64,000 nt of DNA. Origin: a bacterium. Its GTDB lineage: Bacteria; Krumholzibacteriota; Krumholzibacteriia; LZORAL124-64-63. Positions within the stretch are counted from its first letter, which is position 1; every line of letters starts with the position of its first letter. The translations under genes were made by a program, and so were the position numbers. This document shows positions 29,276 to 38,728 of this stretch, piece after piece. A model generated the notes under the pieces. It saw only the letters and a program-made list of their open reading frames with translations, ran no database searches and was not told where the DNA came from. Where the stretch lies: the NCBI GenBank assembly GCA_016703265.1, contig JADJCK010000011.1, positions 1 through 64,000 on the forward strand. The letters run 5' to 3'.

Positions 29276-29304
29276 TTGATCAAATCGCAGGTCTGCGGTA
29301 TCAT
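29276..29304 (+). promoter_or_regulatory. Promoter of the subtilase gene
   Basis: TTGATC (29276-29281), 17-nt spacer, TATCAT (29299-29304). The -10 is the same hexamer as in the trp promoter. The predicted 5' leader is about 155 nt; no other structure was recognised in it. Confidence 0.65.
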
Positions 29305-29467
29305 TACATCAGGCGCCGTGCCTTGTCGATTCAGCAGTAGTCGACGGATCAAGCGCAGAGGCCGGTCCGGGGGGATCCGGCCCGCCCAGGCGGATGCGGA
29401 CAGTCGTTTCAGCCAAGAACCCTCAGACGGGGCCGAGCGGTCATGTGCCGGCCCGTGGGAGTTTTCC

Positions 29468-32400
29468 ATGAAGAAGTCGTCGCCCCTTCACTTGCTGTCG
29501 CTGAGCCTGATAGTGGCGCTGGTTCTGCCAGTGGCTGTTATGGCGGCCGCGCCGGTGCCCGTGCCCGGGCGCATCCTGATCACCTTCGAGCCCGGCACCA
29601 CGCCGGTGGCGACGCCGGCGATCGACGGCAAGGCGGCCGGCGGCCTGCGCACCGGAATGCCGGCCCTGGACGCCGTGCTGGCCGGCCATCGCGCCCTCGC
29701 CCTCGAGCCGCTGTTTGCCGGCACGTCCGGCGCGGCCAAGGATGCGGCGATGCGGCGCGAGTTCGCGCGGCACTACCTGCTGATGCACGACGACCTCGGG
29801 CGCGATGCCGAAATCATGGCCTCGCTCCGGGCCCTGCCCTTTGTAACGACCGTCGAGCAGGACCTGCTTCTCGAATCGCATGGCACCGCCTACCTGCCGA
29901 ACGACCTGACGAACCAGTGGCACCTGCGGAACATGTCGGCCGGCGGCGGCGACACGCGCGCCGTGGGCGGCTGGTCCGAATCGCTGGGCGACTCGAACGT
30001 GGTCGTCGCCGTGCTCGATTCCGGCGTGGACTGGCACCACCCCGACCTCGGCGGCCCGCACCCGGACAAGGTGAACGGCGCGCTGTGGACCAACTGGGAA
30101 GAGTACTACGGCACGGCGATGGTGGACGACGACGGCAACGGCTTCGTGGACGACATCCGCGGCTGGGACTTCGTGAACGTGTCCTCAACGCTGGTGATGC
30201 CCGGCGAGGACTTCACTCCCGCCGACAATGACCCCATGGATTTCGGCGGCCACGGCACGCTGGTGTCGGGCTGCATCTCGCCCTTGACCAACAACGGGGT
30301 CGGCGTCGCGGCGATCGCACCCGGCTGCAAGATCATGGCGATCCGCATCGGGTTCCTGCAGCCCGACGGCAATGGCGTCTCCTACGCGTCCTTGATGGCC
30401 TCAGGCTTCATGTACGCCGCCAATAACGATGCCGACATCATCAACCTGTCGTATGGCACGGGCTTCACGACCGCGTTCGCCAACGCGATCACCGCCGCGC
30501 TCAATTCCGGCATGGTGATCTGCGTGGCGGCGGGCAACGAGAACGACGAGGTGGCCGGCTACCTGCAGGGCTTGTCGGACGACCGCATCCTGGCCGTGGC
30601 CGCGACCGGCTCCGGCGATGCCAGGGCGTCGTTCTCGTCGTACGGCACCTGGGTCGACGTGGCGGCGCCGGGCGAGGGCATCAACACGACCGCCTACCAC
30701 TACACGAGCGGCCTGAGCACCTACGAAGCGACGCAGGGCACCAGCTTCTCGAGCCCGATCACGGCCGGCGCCTGCGCGCTGATCTGGTCGGCGCATCCCG
30801 AGTACACCGCCTCGCAGGTGGCGGCCCTGATCCAGTCGAGCGCCGATCCCATCGATGCCGTCAATCCCGGCTTCGAGGGCAAGCTCGGCTCCGGCCGCGT
30901 GAACCTGCTGAAGGCGCTGGGCGACAACGTGCACCAGTACCCGCAGGAGTTCCCGTCGATGTTCGACGCCATGAACGGCGCCGCTGCCGGCGACACCGTC
31001 AAGGTGCTCGGCAGTGCCGTCGTCGCCAGCCCGTTCACCGTCTTCGGCAAGGGGCTGAAGGTCTTCGGCGGCTACGATGCCTCCTACACGACCCGCGATC
31101 TCGTCGGAGGCCACACGCTGATCAGCGGCGGCTCGGGCGTGCAGCTCACTTTCTCCGGAGCCATCACGCAGACAACCGAGGTGGACGGGTTCGAGATCAC
31201 CGGCGGCACGGGCCAGAACATGTCGATCATCGCGCCGAACACGCGGTGCGCCGGCGGCGTCCTGGTCAACCTGGTGTCGCCGATCCTGCGCAACCTGAAG
31301 ATCCACGGCAACACGGTGGGCAGCAGCAGCCAGCTCGGCTGCGGCGGCGGCGTGCTGCTGGCGAACTCCTCGGCTCTGCTCGAGAACTGCGAGATCTTCG
31401 GCAACACGGGCGTCTACGGCGCCGGTGTCTTCGCCAGCGGCGGCGCGCCGACGTTCACCAACTGCACCATCACGGACAACGTCCTGGTGACGAGCAACGC
31501 ATCCTACCCGCCGCGCGGCGGCGGTTTCTATGCGCACGGCGCGACTCCGTACCTGAGCGGCTGCACGGTCAGTGGACATGCCAACGCCGATCTCGGCGGC
31601 GGCATCTATGCCGGCGGCGCCGGCGTCATGTCGGCAATGACCGTCGAGAACTGCACGATCTCCGGCAACACGGCCAAGACCGGCGGCGGCGGCATGTACC
31701 AGACGGGCGGCTCGCTGAACGCCGACGGCACGAGTTTCGTGGGCAACGACAAGACGGCCGCCTCGACCTTCATGTTTGGAGGCGGCCTGCAGGCCACCGG
31801 CGGCACCCTGGCAACGCTGTCCAACCTGGTCGTGAGCGGCAACCAGGCGCAGGTTGGCGGCGGCATCGCGCTGGTGGGTTGCACCGATGCCACGTTGTCG
31901 AACAGTGTGATCAACGGCAACTCGGGCATTTTCTGGGGCGGCGGCGTCCACTACGACAACTGCCCGAACAGCGGCATCACCGGCAACACCGTCTACGGCA
32001 ACACGGGCGGCGCAGGCGGCGGCGGCGCGTACGTCGCCAACTGCTCGCCGGCCATCAGCAACAACATCTCGGCCGGCAATATCGGCGGGGCCTCGTTCGG
32101 CAACGGCTTTGCCCTGGTGGGCAGCTCGTCCGCGCCGACGTGCAACGACGTGTTCGGCAACCAGAACAGCGGCTGGACCGGCATCGCGGACCCGACTGGG
32201 ACCGGCGGCAACATCGCGGTGGACCCGCTGTTCTGCGATGCGGCGGGCGGCAACTTCCAGCTGCAGTCCGCCTCGCTGTGCCGTCCCGAAAACAGCGGGG
32301 CGTGCGGGCAGATCGGTGCGCTGCTGGGCTCGTGTGTCGCTTCGCCCGTGCCGGGCGACGACGGCGCCCTGCCGCTGGCGTTCCGGGTCGACCAGAACTT

Positions 32401-32653
32401 CCCCAATCCCTTCAACCCGAAGACGACGATCCGCTTCGCGCTGCCGGCGGCCGCGCGGACGACGGTCACGATCTTCGACCTGGCGGGCCGCCACGTGAAG
32501 ACGCTGCTGGACGAGGAACTCGGCGCCCAGGCGCACGACGTCGTCTGGACGGGCGACGACCATGCCGGGCAGCCGGTGGCCGCGGGCGTCTACTTCTACG
32601 AGGTCAACGGCGGCGGGCACCGTGCCGTCGGGCGCATGGCGCTGGTCAAGTAG
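29468..32653 (+). CDS. Secreted subtilisin-like (S8) protease with beta-helix and FlgD/T9SS-like C-terminal domain
   Basis: 1061 residues. Signal peptide (LLSLSLIVALVLPVAVMAAAP), a propeptide of about 110 residues, then the S8 domain with Asp in VVVAVLDSGVDWHHPDL (codon 30017), His in GGHGTLVSG (30251) and Ser in GTSFSSPITAGACALIW (30743). From about residue 490 there is a long right-handed beta-helix with repeated NCTI-x-x-N and GGGV/GGGI turns, typical of adhesin- or polysaccharide-binding repeats. The last roughly 85 residues contain NFPNPFNPKTTIRFALPAA, IFDLAGRHVKTLL and AGVYFYEVNGGG, a FlgD-Ig/T9SS-type sorting-like module. The start at 29468 has GGGAG upstream. Most likely extracellular or surface-bound, monocistronic (promoter before, terminator after). 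Confidence 0.9.
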   Translation: MKKSSPLHLLSLSLIVALVLPVAVMAAAPVPVPGRILITFEPGTTPVATPAIDGKAAGGLRTGMPALDAVLAGHRALALEPLFAGTSGAAKDAAMRREFARHYLLMHDDLGRDAEIMASLRALPFVTTVEQDLLLESHGTAYLPNDLTNQWHLRNMSAGGGDTRAVGGWSESLGDSNVVVAVLDSGVDWHHPDLGGPHPDKVNGALWTNWEEYYGTAMVDDDGNGFVDDIRGWDFVNVSSTLVMPGEDFTPADNDPMDFGGHGTLVSGCISPLTNNGVGVAAIAPGCKIMAIRIGFLQPDGNGVSYASLMASGFMYAANNDADIINLSYGTGFTTAFANAITAALNSGMVICVAAGNENDEVAGYLQGLSDDRILAVAATGSGDARASFSSYGTWVDVAAPGEGINTTAYHYTSGLSTYEATQGTSFSSPITAGACALIWSAHPEYTASQVAALIQSSADPIDAVNPGFEGKLGSGRVNLLKALGDNVHQYPQEFPSMFDAMNGAAAGDTVKVLGSAVVASPFTVFGKGLKVFGGYDASYTTRDLVGGHTLISGGSGVQLTFSGAITQTTEVDGFEITGGTGQNMSIIAPNTRCAGGVLVNLVSPILRNLKIHGNTVGSSSQLGCGGGVLLANSSALLENCEIFGNTGVYGAGVFASGGAPTFTNCTITDNVLVTSNASYPPRGGGFYAHGATPYLSGCTVSGHANADLGGGIYAGGAGVMSAMTVENCTISGNTAKTGGGGMYQTGGSLNADGTSFVGNDKTAASTFMFGGGLQATGGTLATLSNLVVSGNQAQVGGGIALVGCTDATLSNSVINGNSGIFWGGGVHYDNCPNSGITGNTVYGNTGGAGGGGAYVANCSPAISNNISAGNIGGASFGNGFALVGSSSAPTCNDVFGNQNSGWTGIADPTGTGGNIAVDPLFCDAAGGNFQLQSASLCRPENSGACGQIGALLGSCVASPVPGDDGALPLAFRVDQNFPNPFNPKTTIRFALPAAARTTVTIFDLAGRHVKTLLDEELGAQAHDVVWTGDDHAGQPVAAGVYFYEVNGGGHRAVGRMALVK

Positions 32654-32677
32654 CGTCCCTGACGTCCGGAGATGACG

Positions 32678-32706
32678 GGCCCCCGCCACCTGGCGGGGGC
32701 CTTTTT
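32678..32706 (+). terminator. Intrinsic terminator after the subtilase gene
   Basis: GGCCCCCGCC (32678-32687), ACCT loop, GGCGGGGGCC (32692-32701), then TTTTT (32702-32706). Ten perfect GC pairs, 25 nt after the stop. Confidence 0.9.
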
Positions 32707-32744
32707 GTCATCACAGGTACTGTTTTGGCTTTTGCGACTGATGT

Positions 32745-32773
32745 TTGTCACGCAATTGCAACCAATGTAAATT
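32745..32773 (+). promoter_or_regulatory. Promoter of the PPC-like secreted protein gene
   Basis: TTGTCA (32745-32750), 17-nt spacer, TAAATT (32768-32773). TTGTCACG occurs again at 32772-32779. The surroundings 32703-32800 are markedly AT-rich compared with the genome average here. The 5' leader would be about 165 nt. Confidence 0.55.
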
Positions 32774-32947
32774 GTCACGGTTTTTTTGTCGTTTCGCCCT
32801 TGAATGATGCCCACGCCTTATGGCATGATCACAAAGTCCGGCGCCCGACATCCTCGCCAAGACGATGCAGCTCCGGTCCATCATCGGCGTTCGGCATCCG
32901 CCGTTTCGTCGCAGACAACCTGTTTATTCCCTCGGGGGGAGAGATCC

Positions 32948-33895
32948 ATGCGCATCTTGAAATCGATTCTGACCGCGGCTGCCGTGCTGTCGCTGGCCGG
33001 CGCCGCCGTCGCCGCCGACCTGCATGAGAACACCGGCAAGTTCCCGACCGCCAAGACCCCGGTCATCGGCATGCAGAGCACCCAGGGCCTGCTCGACTGC
33101 AGCGGCGCCATTGAAGTCGACCTGAACGTCGGCGTGTACAACGGCACCAACGTGGGCGCCGTGAACAACGTGTCGACCTACGGCTGCAGCGCCTGGACCG
33201 AGAGCGGCGGCGAAGTCGTCTACCATGTCACCTTCCCCGCGGACGTGACCTGGGAAGTCGGCGTCACGAGCGCCGTCGACCTCGACATCGCCGTGCTGGA
33301 CGTTTGTGACGAGGCGCTGGGCTGCCTCATCGTCGTGGATTCGGGCGTGTTCGTGTCCGAGCCCTTCCCCGGCGAGTTCTTCTTCGTGGTGGACGGCTAC
33401 GGCGGCGCCGCTGGCGCGTTCACGCTGACCTTCACGACGACCCCGTTCGTCGCTCCCCCGACGATGTGCGAACTGATCCAGGACGTCACGGGCACCTACT
33501 TCACGGGTGACACCTGCGACGGCTACAACAACATCGCCACCAACGCCTGCGGCCTGTACACCGAGAACGGCCTCGAGCACTACTACGAGATCCAGATCCC
33601 GGCCGGCGGCTACTTCACGGCCGACGTGACCTACGACCTCGAAGACGGCGCCCTGTGGCTGCTCGACTCCTGCGCTCCCGGCGCCGCCTGCCTGGGCTTC
33701 GCCGACGACACGCTGGGCGGCGACATGGAGACCCTGACCTACACGAACACGACCGGCGCGGCCCAGACCGTGATCCTGGTCCTCGATTCGTGGGGCACGG
33801 CCGCCTGTGGCACGTACAGCTTCAACTTCAGCTCCGACGGCGCCGTTGCGATCGAGACCGAGTCGTTCGGCGACGTGAAGGCGATGTTCCGCTAG
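32948..33895 (+). CDS. Secreted protein with two PPC-like beta domains
   Basis: 315 residues. Signal peptide MRILKSILTAAAVLSLAGA with cleavage near AVAA-DL. The mature part has two similar halves of about 130 residues. Each begins with a Cys-containing stretch (LDCSGAIEVDLN; MCELIQDVTG), contains an aromatic 'YHVTFPA' or 'YYEIQIPA' strand and a 'LDIAVLDVCDEALGC' or 'LWLLDSCAPGAAC' element, and ends with a 'FFFVVDGYGGAAGAFTLTF' or 'VILVLDSWGTAACGTYSFNF' strand. This is the pattern of bacterial prepeptidase C-terminal (PPC) domains, seen in secreted proteases and surface proteins. No catalytic domain. ATG 32948 lies behind a GGGGGGA. It has its own promoter and terminator, hence probably monocistronic and strongly expressed. 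Function unknown. Confidence 0.75.
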   Translation: MRILKSILTAAAVLSLAGAAVAADLHENTGKFPTAKTPVIGMQSTQGLLDCSGAIEVDLNVGVYNGTNVGAVNNVSTYGCSAWTESGGEVVYHVTFPADVTWEVGVTSAVDLDIAVLDVCDEALGCLIVVDSGVFVSEPFPGEFFFVVDGYGGAAGAFTLTFTTTPFVAPPTMCELIQDVTGTYFTGDTCDGYNNIATNACGLYTENGLEHYYEIQIPAGGYFTADVTYDLEDGALWLLDSCAPGAACLGFADDTLGGDMETLTYTNTTGAAQTVILVLDSWGTAACGTYSFNFSSDGAVAIETESFGDVKAMFR

Positions 33896-33939
33896 TTGGC
33901 TCGAGTTGCTGTTCACGTTCGTGGACGGCTTCGAACCGA

Positions 33940-33968
33940 GGGGCCCCGGGAACTCCCGGGGCCCCTTT
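33940..33968 (+). terminator. Terminator after the PPC-like gene
   Basis: GGGGCCCCGGG (33940-33950), AACT loop, CCCGGGGCCCC (33955-33965), then TTT. Very stable 11-bp stem with a short T-tract. Confidence 0.75.
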
Positions 33969-34066
33969 CCGTCCCGCCCCGTGGTCCGCCGTTGCCCGGC
34001 GCGCGGGCAAGCGATACCTTGGGGCCTTCGTTCGCACCTGACCCGATCCTGAGCGAGGATTGCCGC

Positions 34067-34423
34067 ATGGCCAGCCGCCCGTCCCGGAAGCTGAAGACGT
34101 TTCCCAATCCGGTCCCCGAGCGGGACTACGAGATCGAGTTCGAGTGCCCGGAGTTCACCTGCCTGTGCCCGCTGACCGGCCAGCCCGACTTCGCGCGCTT
34201 CGTGATCACGTATGTCCCGGACCGCAAGTGCGTGGAGCTGAAGTCCCTGAAGCTGTACCTGTGGTCGTTCCGGGACGAGGGCGCCTTCCACGAGAAGGTC
34301 ACGAACCAGATCCTCGATGACCTGGTCGCCGCCACGCGCCCGCGGCGGATGGACATCCGCGGCGAGTGGTTCGTGCGCGGTGGCATCGCCACCGTGGTGC
34401 GCGTCTCGCACACGGGCGGCTGA
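34067..34423 (+). CDS. queF: NADPH-dependent 7-cyano-7-deazaguanine (preQ0) reductase
   Basis: Reduces preQ0 to preQ1 in queuosine biosynthesis. 118 residues, the short unimodular (YkvM-like) type. Key residues: the catalytic Cys in ECPEFTCLCPLTGQPDF, the QueF motif ELKSLKLYLWSFRDEGAFHE that binds NADPH and substrate, and the C-terminal GEWFVRGGIATVVRVSH. ATG 34067 with a GAGCGAGG upstream. It stands alone between a terminator and the metalloprotease gene; queG lies 4.3 kb away and the QTMAN homologue 5 kb away. No preQ1 riboswitch-like sequence was recognised upstream. Confidence 0.95.
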   Translation: MASRPSRKLKTFPNPVPERDYEIEFECPEFTCLCPLTGQPDFARFVITYVPDRKCVELKSLKLYLWSFRDEGAFHEKVTNQILDDLVAATRPRRMDIRGEWFVRGGIATVVRVSHTGG

Positions 34424-34576
34424 ATCCAACCGGTCAACAGCACCGGTTCCTCCGGAATTTCCTCGGCTGCCACGCATTCGTGACTTTCTCCCCGTATCTT
34501 CCCGTAGCCTGCCCGGACTGCGGGTGGCCGGTCAGCCACCTTTCCTGAGCCCGGCTTATCACCCCAGGAGGCCGAA

Positions 34577-37556
34577 ATGTCCCGTAGGTTCCTGCTCGCC
34601 CTGTCCCTGCTGCTCTGCCTGGCCACGACCGCCGTGGCGCATGAGTCGCTGCCCCAGTTCGCCCGCATCGATGCCGCGCTGAAATCCGGCGCCATCGATG
34701 ACGATCTCGCGCTGCTCTACCGGTTCCAGTACGTGTTCGACGGCGACAAGCTGCCGGCCGAATACCAGCCGGACGAGCGCACACCCATCCGCTGCGCCAC
34801 GCCGCTGATCATCGAGTTCAACGCGGTGCGCGGCAGCCTGCGCGCCGACGTCGTCGCGGCGATCGACGGTTACCTGGCCGAGCCGGGCGGGGACAAGCTG
34901 TCCTATATCAGCCCGTCCGGGTTCTTTCAGCTGACCTACGTGACAGCTGGGGGTAACGGCGTCCCGGCGGCGGATACGAATCCTGCCAACGGCGTGCCCG
35001 ACTACATCGAGCGCATCGCCAGCTATCTGGACACTTCCTGGAACGTGGAGATCACGACGCTGGGCTTTACCGGACCGCTGCACAGCCCCTACTACAACAT
35101 CAGCTTCACCAACCAGGGCGGCACCTACGGTTACACCACCGTCACGGGCTCTACGACACGCATCGTGCTGGAAAACGACTACGTCGGCTTCCCGGCCAAT
35201 GACGATCCCGACGGCGATGCACTCGGCGCGGCCAAGGTGACCTGCGCGCACGAGTTCAAGCATGCCTCCCAGTACCGCACGTCGCTGTGGAGCGAAGGCG
35301 GCTGGGTCGAGCTGGACGGCACGTGGGCCGAGGACCTGGTCTTCGACGCCACCAACGACTACTACAACTACCTGAGCGGCGGCAACGGCATCACCGCGCC
35401 CGGCACCTCGCTGGACGGCGGCGGCTCCGGCTCCTACGAGGACTGCATCTTCCAGCAGTGGATGAGCGAGACCTGGGGCAACCAGGTGATCGTCGACCTG
35501 TGGGCGTGGCGCGCCACGCACCAGGCCGAGCCGATGCTTACTTCGTACAACACGATCCTGGCCACACACGGATCCTCGCTCGCGGCCGGCTATCCCGTGT
35601 TCGCGGCCTGGAACTACGCCTGCGGCACGCGGGCCATCACCGGCCTGGGCTACAGCGAAGCGGCCGACTACCCGAACAGCCAGGCCACTGCGGTCGCCGC
35701 CTACCCATACGCCGGCAGCGGCACGCTGAGCCACCTTTCGGCGAAGAACTTCCACTGCACCGGTTTCACCCCCGGGTGAAGCCGGCGAACTGCGGATCGT
35801 CTTCAACGGCGACAACACTGCGAACCTGGCCCTGAAGGCCGTGATCCGCCGCAACGACGGCAGCGGCCTGATCGAGACGATCCCGCTGGACGGCAGCAAC
35901 GACGCCAACGTGACGCTGTCGGTGGCCCTGGCCGACCTCAACCGCGTGGGCCTGGTCGTCGTCAATTCCGGCGTCACCGGCGACAACAAGGCGTTCACGC
36001 TGGACGTCAGCCGCCAGCTGCCGCCCCCGACCGCGACATTGAATGCCGCCTCGGTCAGCAAGACGATGAGCACGAACACGCTGGGCACCGAGACCGTGGA
36101 CCTGAGCAATACCGGCGTGGCCGGCTCGCAGCTCGTCTACTCGGCCTACGTGATGGACCAGGCGCCGTCGGCCAAGGCGCTGGCCAGGCTGGCCCCCGTC
36201 AAGGCCTCGCCGCGCAACCCCGCCGGCAAGCTGGAGCACGCCGGGCCGCTGGCCGTGGCGAAGTATGCCGGCGACTGCGTCTTCGGCAACAACGACACGG
36301 GCAACATCCAGGGTCACTACACCACCTGGTGGGCCGGCAACGAGTCGTACGCCACGCTGATCAACCCGGCCGACTACACCTGCAGCTGCAACCCGGGCTT
36401 CAACGTGCGCGCCATCCACATGGTGCTGCACCTGGGCCCGGCTTCGGCGCCGCAGGTGCGCGTGTCGCTGGCCACTTCCGGTGGCGAGTGCGTGGGCCCG
36501 GGCGCGATCCTCGAGACCTCGCCCACCTACGACTTCTCCGGCTTCGCCACCGAAGGCTACTACGACATCGAAGTGCCGACGAATTTTGCCTGCCAGGACA
36601 TGGACGCCAGCTACTACCTGGTGTTCGAGTTCACGAACACGGCCGGCCCCGTGGGTATCCCCGTCGACACCACGCCGCAGGGCTGCGTGAACTACAACGA
36701 GTGGGGCGAAGGCTGGCAGGACGTGGTCACGGGCTACGGCTTCGCCGGCGACTGGCTGCTCTGGGCCGACATCGACTGCTGCGGCACGCCCGAGCCGAGT
36801 TCCTCGGTGCTCACGCCCAACGGCGGCGAAGTGCTGACCGTGGGCAGCAGCCTTCAGGTCGACTGGTCGGCGCTGGTCATGACCGACGTCAAGGTCGAGC
36901 TCAGCCGCGACAACGGCGGCAGCTGGGAGACGCTGGCGGCCTCGACGCCGAACGACGGCACCGAGACCTTCGTGCTGGCGGGCCCCGCCGCGCAGGACTG
37001 CCTGGTGCGCGTCGGCAGCACCGACGGTCTGGTCACCGACGTCAGCGACGCGCCGTTCTGGATCTACCAGACCGTGCCCTGGCTGACCGTGGCCCCGACC
37101 ACCGGCACCCTGCCCCAGGGCACCGGCCAGACGCTGACCCTGTCGTTCGATACGACCGGGCTGGCCGACGGCGGCTACAACGCCTGGATGGTCGTGCTCG
37201 ACAACGCGACATCGTCGCCGGAAGTCGTGCCCGTCGACCTGACCGTCGAGAGCTACGTCGCCGGTGTCGGCGTGCCGAACGTGTTCGCCCTGCGCGGCAA
37301 CGCGCCGAACCCGTTCAACCCGTCCACCCGGGTCACGTTCAGCCTGGCCAAGCAGGGCCCGGCCGTGATCGACGTGCTGGACCTGCAGGGCCGCCTGGTG
37401 CGGACGCTGCTGTCCGACACCGTGGCGGCCGGTGAGCGGACCGTCGAGTGGGACGGTCGCGACGACGCCGGGCGTCCGGTGGCGTCGGGTGCGTACCTGG
37501 CGCGGCTGCGGGCTGATGGCCAGGTGGCGACTCATAAGATGGTGTTGAACAAGTAG
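34577..37556 (+). CDS. Secreted putative metalloprotease with FlgD/T9SS-like C-terminal domain (one frameshift)
   Basis: About 993 residues over two frames. Signal peptide MSRRFLLALSLLLCLATTAVA. The N-terminal part contains VTCAHEFKHASQYR with a zincin HExxH-type motif (His codon 35249) and a following Glu-rich WSEGGWVELDGTWAEDLV, similar to MXAN_6640-type putative metalloproteases. A frame change near 35775 (C/G-run) links GFTPG to GEAGELRIVFNGDNTANLAL. Ig-like and propeller-like segments follow, among them VLTPNGGEVLTVGSSLQVDW and WLTVAPTTGTLPQGTGQTL. The end has GNAPNPFNPSTRVTFSLAKQG and SGAYLARLRADGQV, the same module as in the subtilase. ATG 34577 is behind CAGGAGG. Whether the frameshift is real needs read data. 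Confidence 0.8.
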
Positions 37557-37571
37557 TCCTCTGCCGCCTTT

Positions 37572-37665
37572 GCAGAGGCGGTTGTCAACAAAGGAACGGC
37601 GGGCTGTCCTCGCGCCTTCGGCGCTGCGGATTGCCCGCCGTTCCTTTGTTGACAACCGCCTCTGC
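37572..37665. terminator. 33-bp perfect inverted repeat between convergent genes (probable bidirectional terminator)
   Basis: The left arm 37572-37604 and right arm 37633-37665 are exact reverse complements over 33 bases. The 28-nt loop holds a second hairpin, GCGCC-TTC-GGCGC (37612-37624). It sits 16 nt after the metalloprotease stop and 60 nt before the end of the oppositely transcribed amrS. No T-run follows directly; the stem includes CAACAAAGG/CCTTTGTTG. Such long perfect stems are unusual for terminators and could also be a mobile miniature element. No second copy was seen here. Confidence 0.6.
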
Positions 37666-37724
37666 GCAATGGCGAGCGGCCACTTGTCCAAGAACTGAGA
37701 GCAAGACGAGAGCAGCTCTGGGGG

Positions 37725-38726
37725 TCAGATCACGAAAGGTTGCGGGGCGCGGCAGCCGGGGCAGGTGGCTTCGGGCAGGAGGCGGGAGACGCCGCGGTAG
37801 CCGACGCGATCGACGAGCAGGGTGCCGCAGGCGGGGCAGAGGGAGTCGCGGCCGGCGGCACTGCTGATGTTGCCGGTGTAGACCCAGTCCAGGCGCCCGC
37901 GCGCCTGTTCGCAGGCCCGCAGCAGGGTTTCGCGCGGCGTGGCGGGTGCCGTGAGCTTCCAGGCCGGGGGGTAGGCGGAGAAGTGCAGGGGCACCGGGCG
38001 GCCGAGGCAGGCGACGAAGTCGACCAGCGCCTCGATGGCTGCCTCGTCGTCGTTGTGGCCGGGAATGACGAGGTTCGTCAGCTCGAGGTGCACGCCCGCC
38101 GCGACGAACTGCTCGATGGCCCGCAGTACCGGCGCCAGGCTGGCCTTGCAGACGCGGCGGTAGAAGCGGTCGTCCATCGCCTTGAGGTCGATGTTCGCCG
38201 CATCGACCAGCGGCAACAGTTCGGCCAATGGCTTCTCGTTCAGGTAACCGTTGGTGACCAGGACCACGGCCAGTCCGGCGGCGCGCGCGGCGATGGCCGT
38301 GTCGCGCACGAACTCATACCAGACCAGCGGCTCGCTGTAGGTGAAGGCGATGCCGACGGATCCCTGCTGCCGGGCCGCCGCGACCAGGTCGGCGGGGGCC
38401 GCCGGGCGCGTGGGCGCGTCCGGCTGCTGGCTCAACGTCCAGTTCTGACAGAACCGGCAGTGCAGGTTGCAGCCCGGAGCGGCTACCGAAAGGATGTCGC
38501 GGCCGGGATGGAAGTGGTAGAGCGGCTTCTTCTCGATGGGATCGAGGGCAGCGGTCGCGATGCGCCCGTAGTGGAGCGGCGCCATCACCCCGCCGCGGTT
38601 CGCGCGCGTGCCGCAGGGGCCGGCCTGCCCCTCGCGCAGGCGGCAGCCGACCGGGCACAGGTCGCACGCGGCCTGGCCGTTGGGCAACGGGCGCCACCAG
38701 GCTGCGGCGGGCATCGATGTCGGCAT
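37725..38726 (-). CDS. amrS: AmmeMemoRadiSam-system radical SAM enzyme
   Basis: 333 residues. Radical SAM signature Cx3Cx2C in APGCNLHCRFCQNW, preceded by an extra Cys-rich N-terminus (CDLCPVGCRL, CGTRANRGG) and followed by YSEPLVWYEFVRDTA and LVTNGYLNEKPLAELL. It ends with a zinc-ribbon-like CPACGTLLVD...CPGCRAPQPF. This layout matches PflA-like AmrS proteins, whose substrate is not established; the usual partner (a MEMO1/AMMECR1 fusion) is absent from the window. ATG 38726 behind AAGGAGG, two nt after the queG stop, so co-transcribed with queG. Confidence 0.85.
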   Translation of the reverse strand: MPTSMPAAAWWRPLPNGQAACDLCPVGCRLREGQAGPCGTRANRGGVMAPLHYGRIATAALDPIEKKPLYHFHPGRDILSVAAPGCNLHCRFCQNWTLSQQPDAPTRPAAPADLVAAARQQGSVGIAFTYSEPLVWYEFVRDTAIAARAAGLAVVLVTNGYLNEKPLAELLPLVDAANIDLKAMDDRFYRRVCKASLAPVLRAIEQFVAAGVHLELTNLVIPGHNDDEAAIEALVDFVACLGRPVPLHFSAYPPAWKLTAPATPRETLLRACEQARGRLDWVYTGNISSAAGRDSLCPACGTLLVDRVGYRGVSRLLPEATCPGCRAPQPFVI

Positions 38727-38728
38727 CG

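Noticed and set aside
30401..32689. 762-codon minus-strand open frame opposite the subtilase
   Set aside because: The subtilase has a complete catalytic triad, signal peptide, promoter and terminator on the plus strand; the antisense frame has no recognisable fold.
33896..34066. preQ1 riboswitch upstream of queF
   Set aside because: The interval holds a terminator for the previous gene and no preQ1-like pseudoknot consensus was seen.
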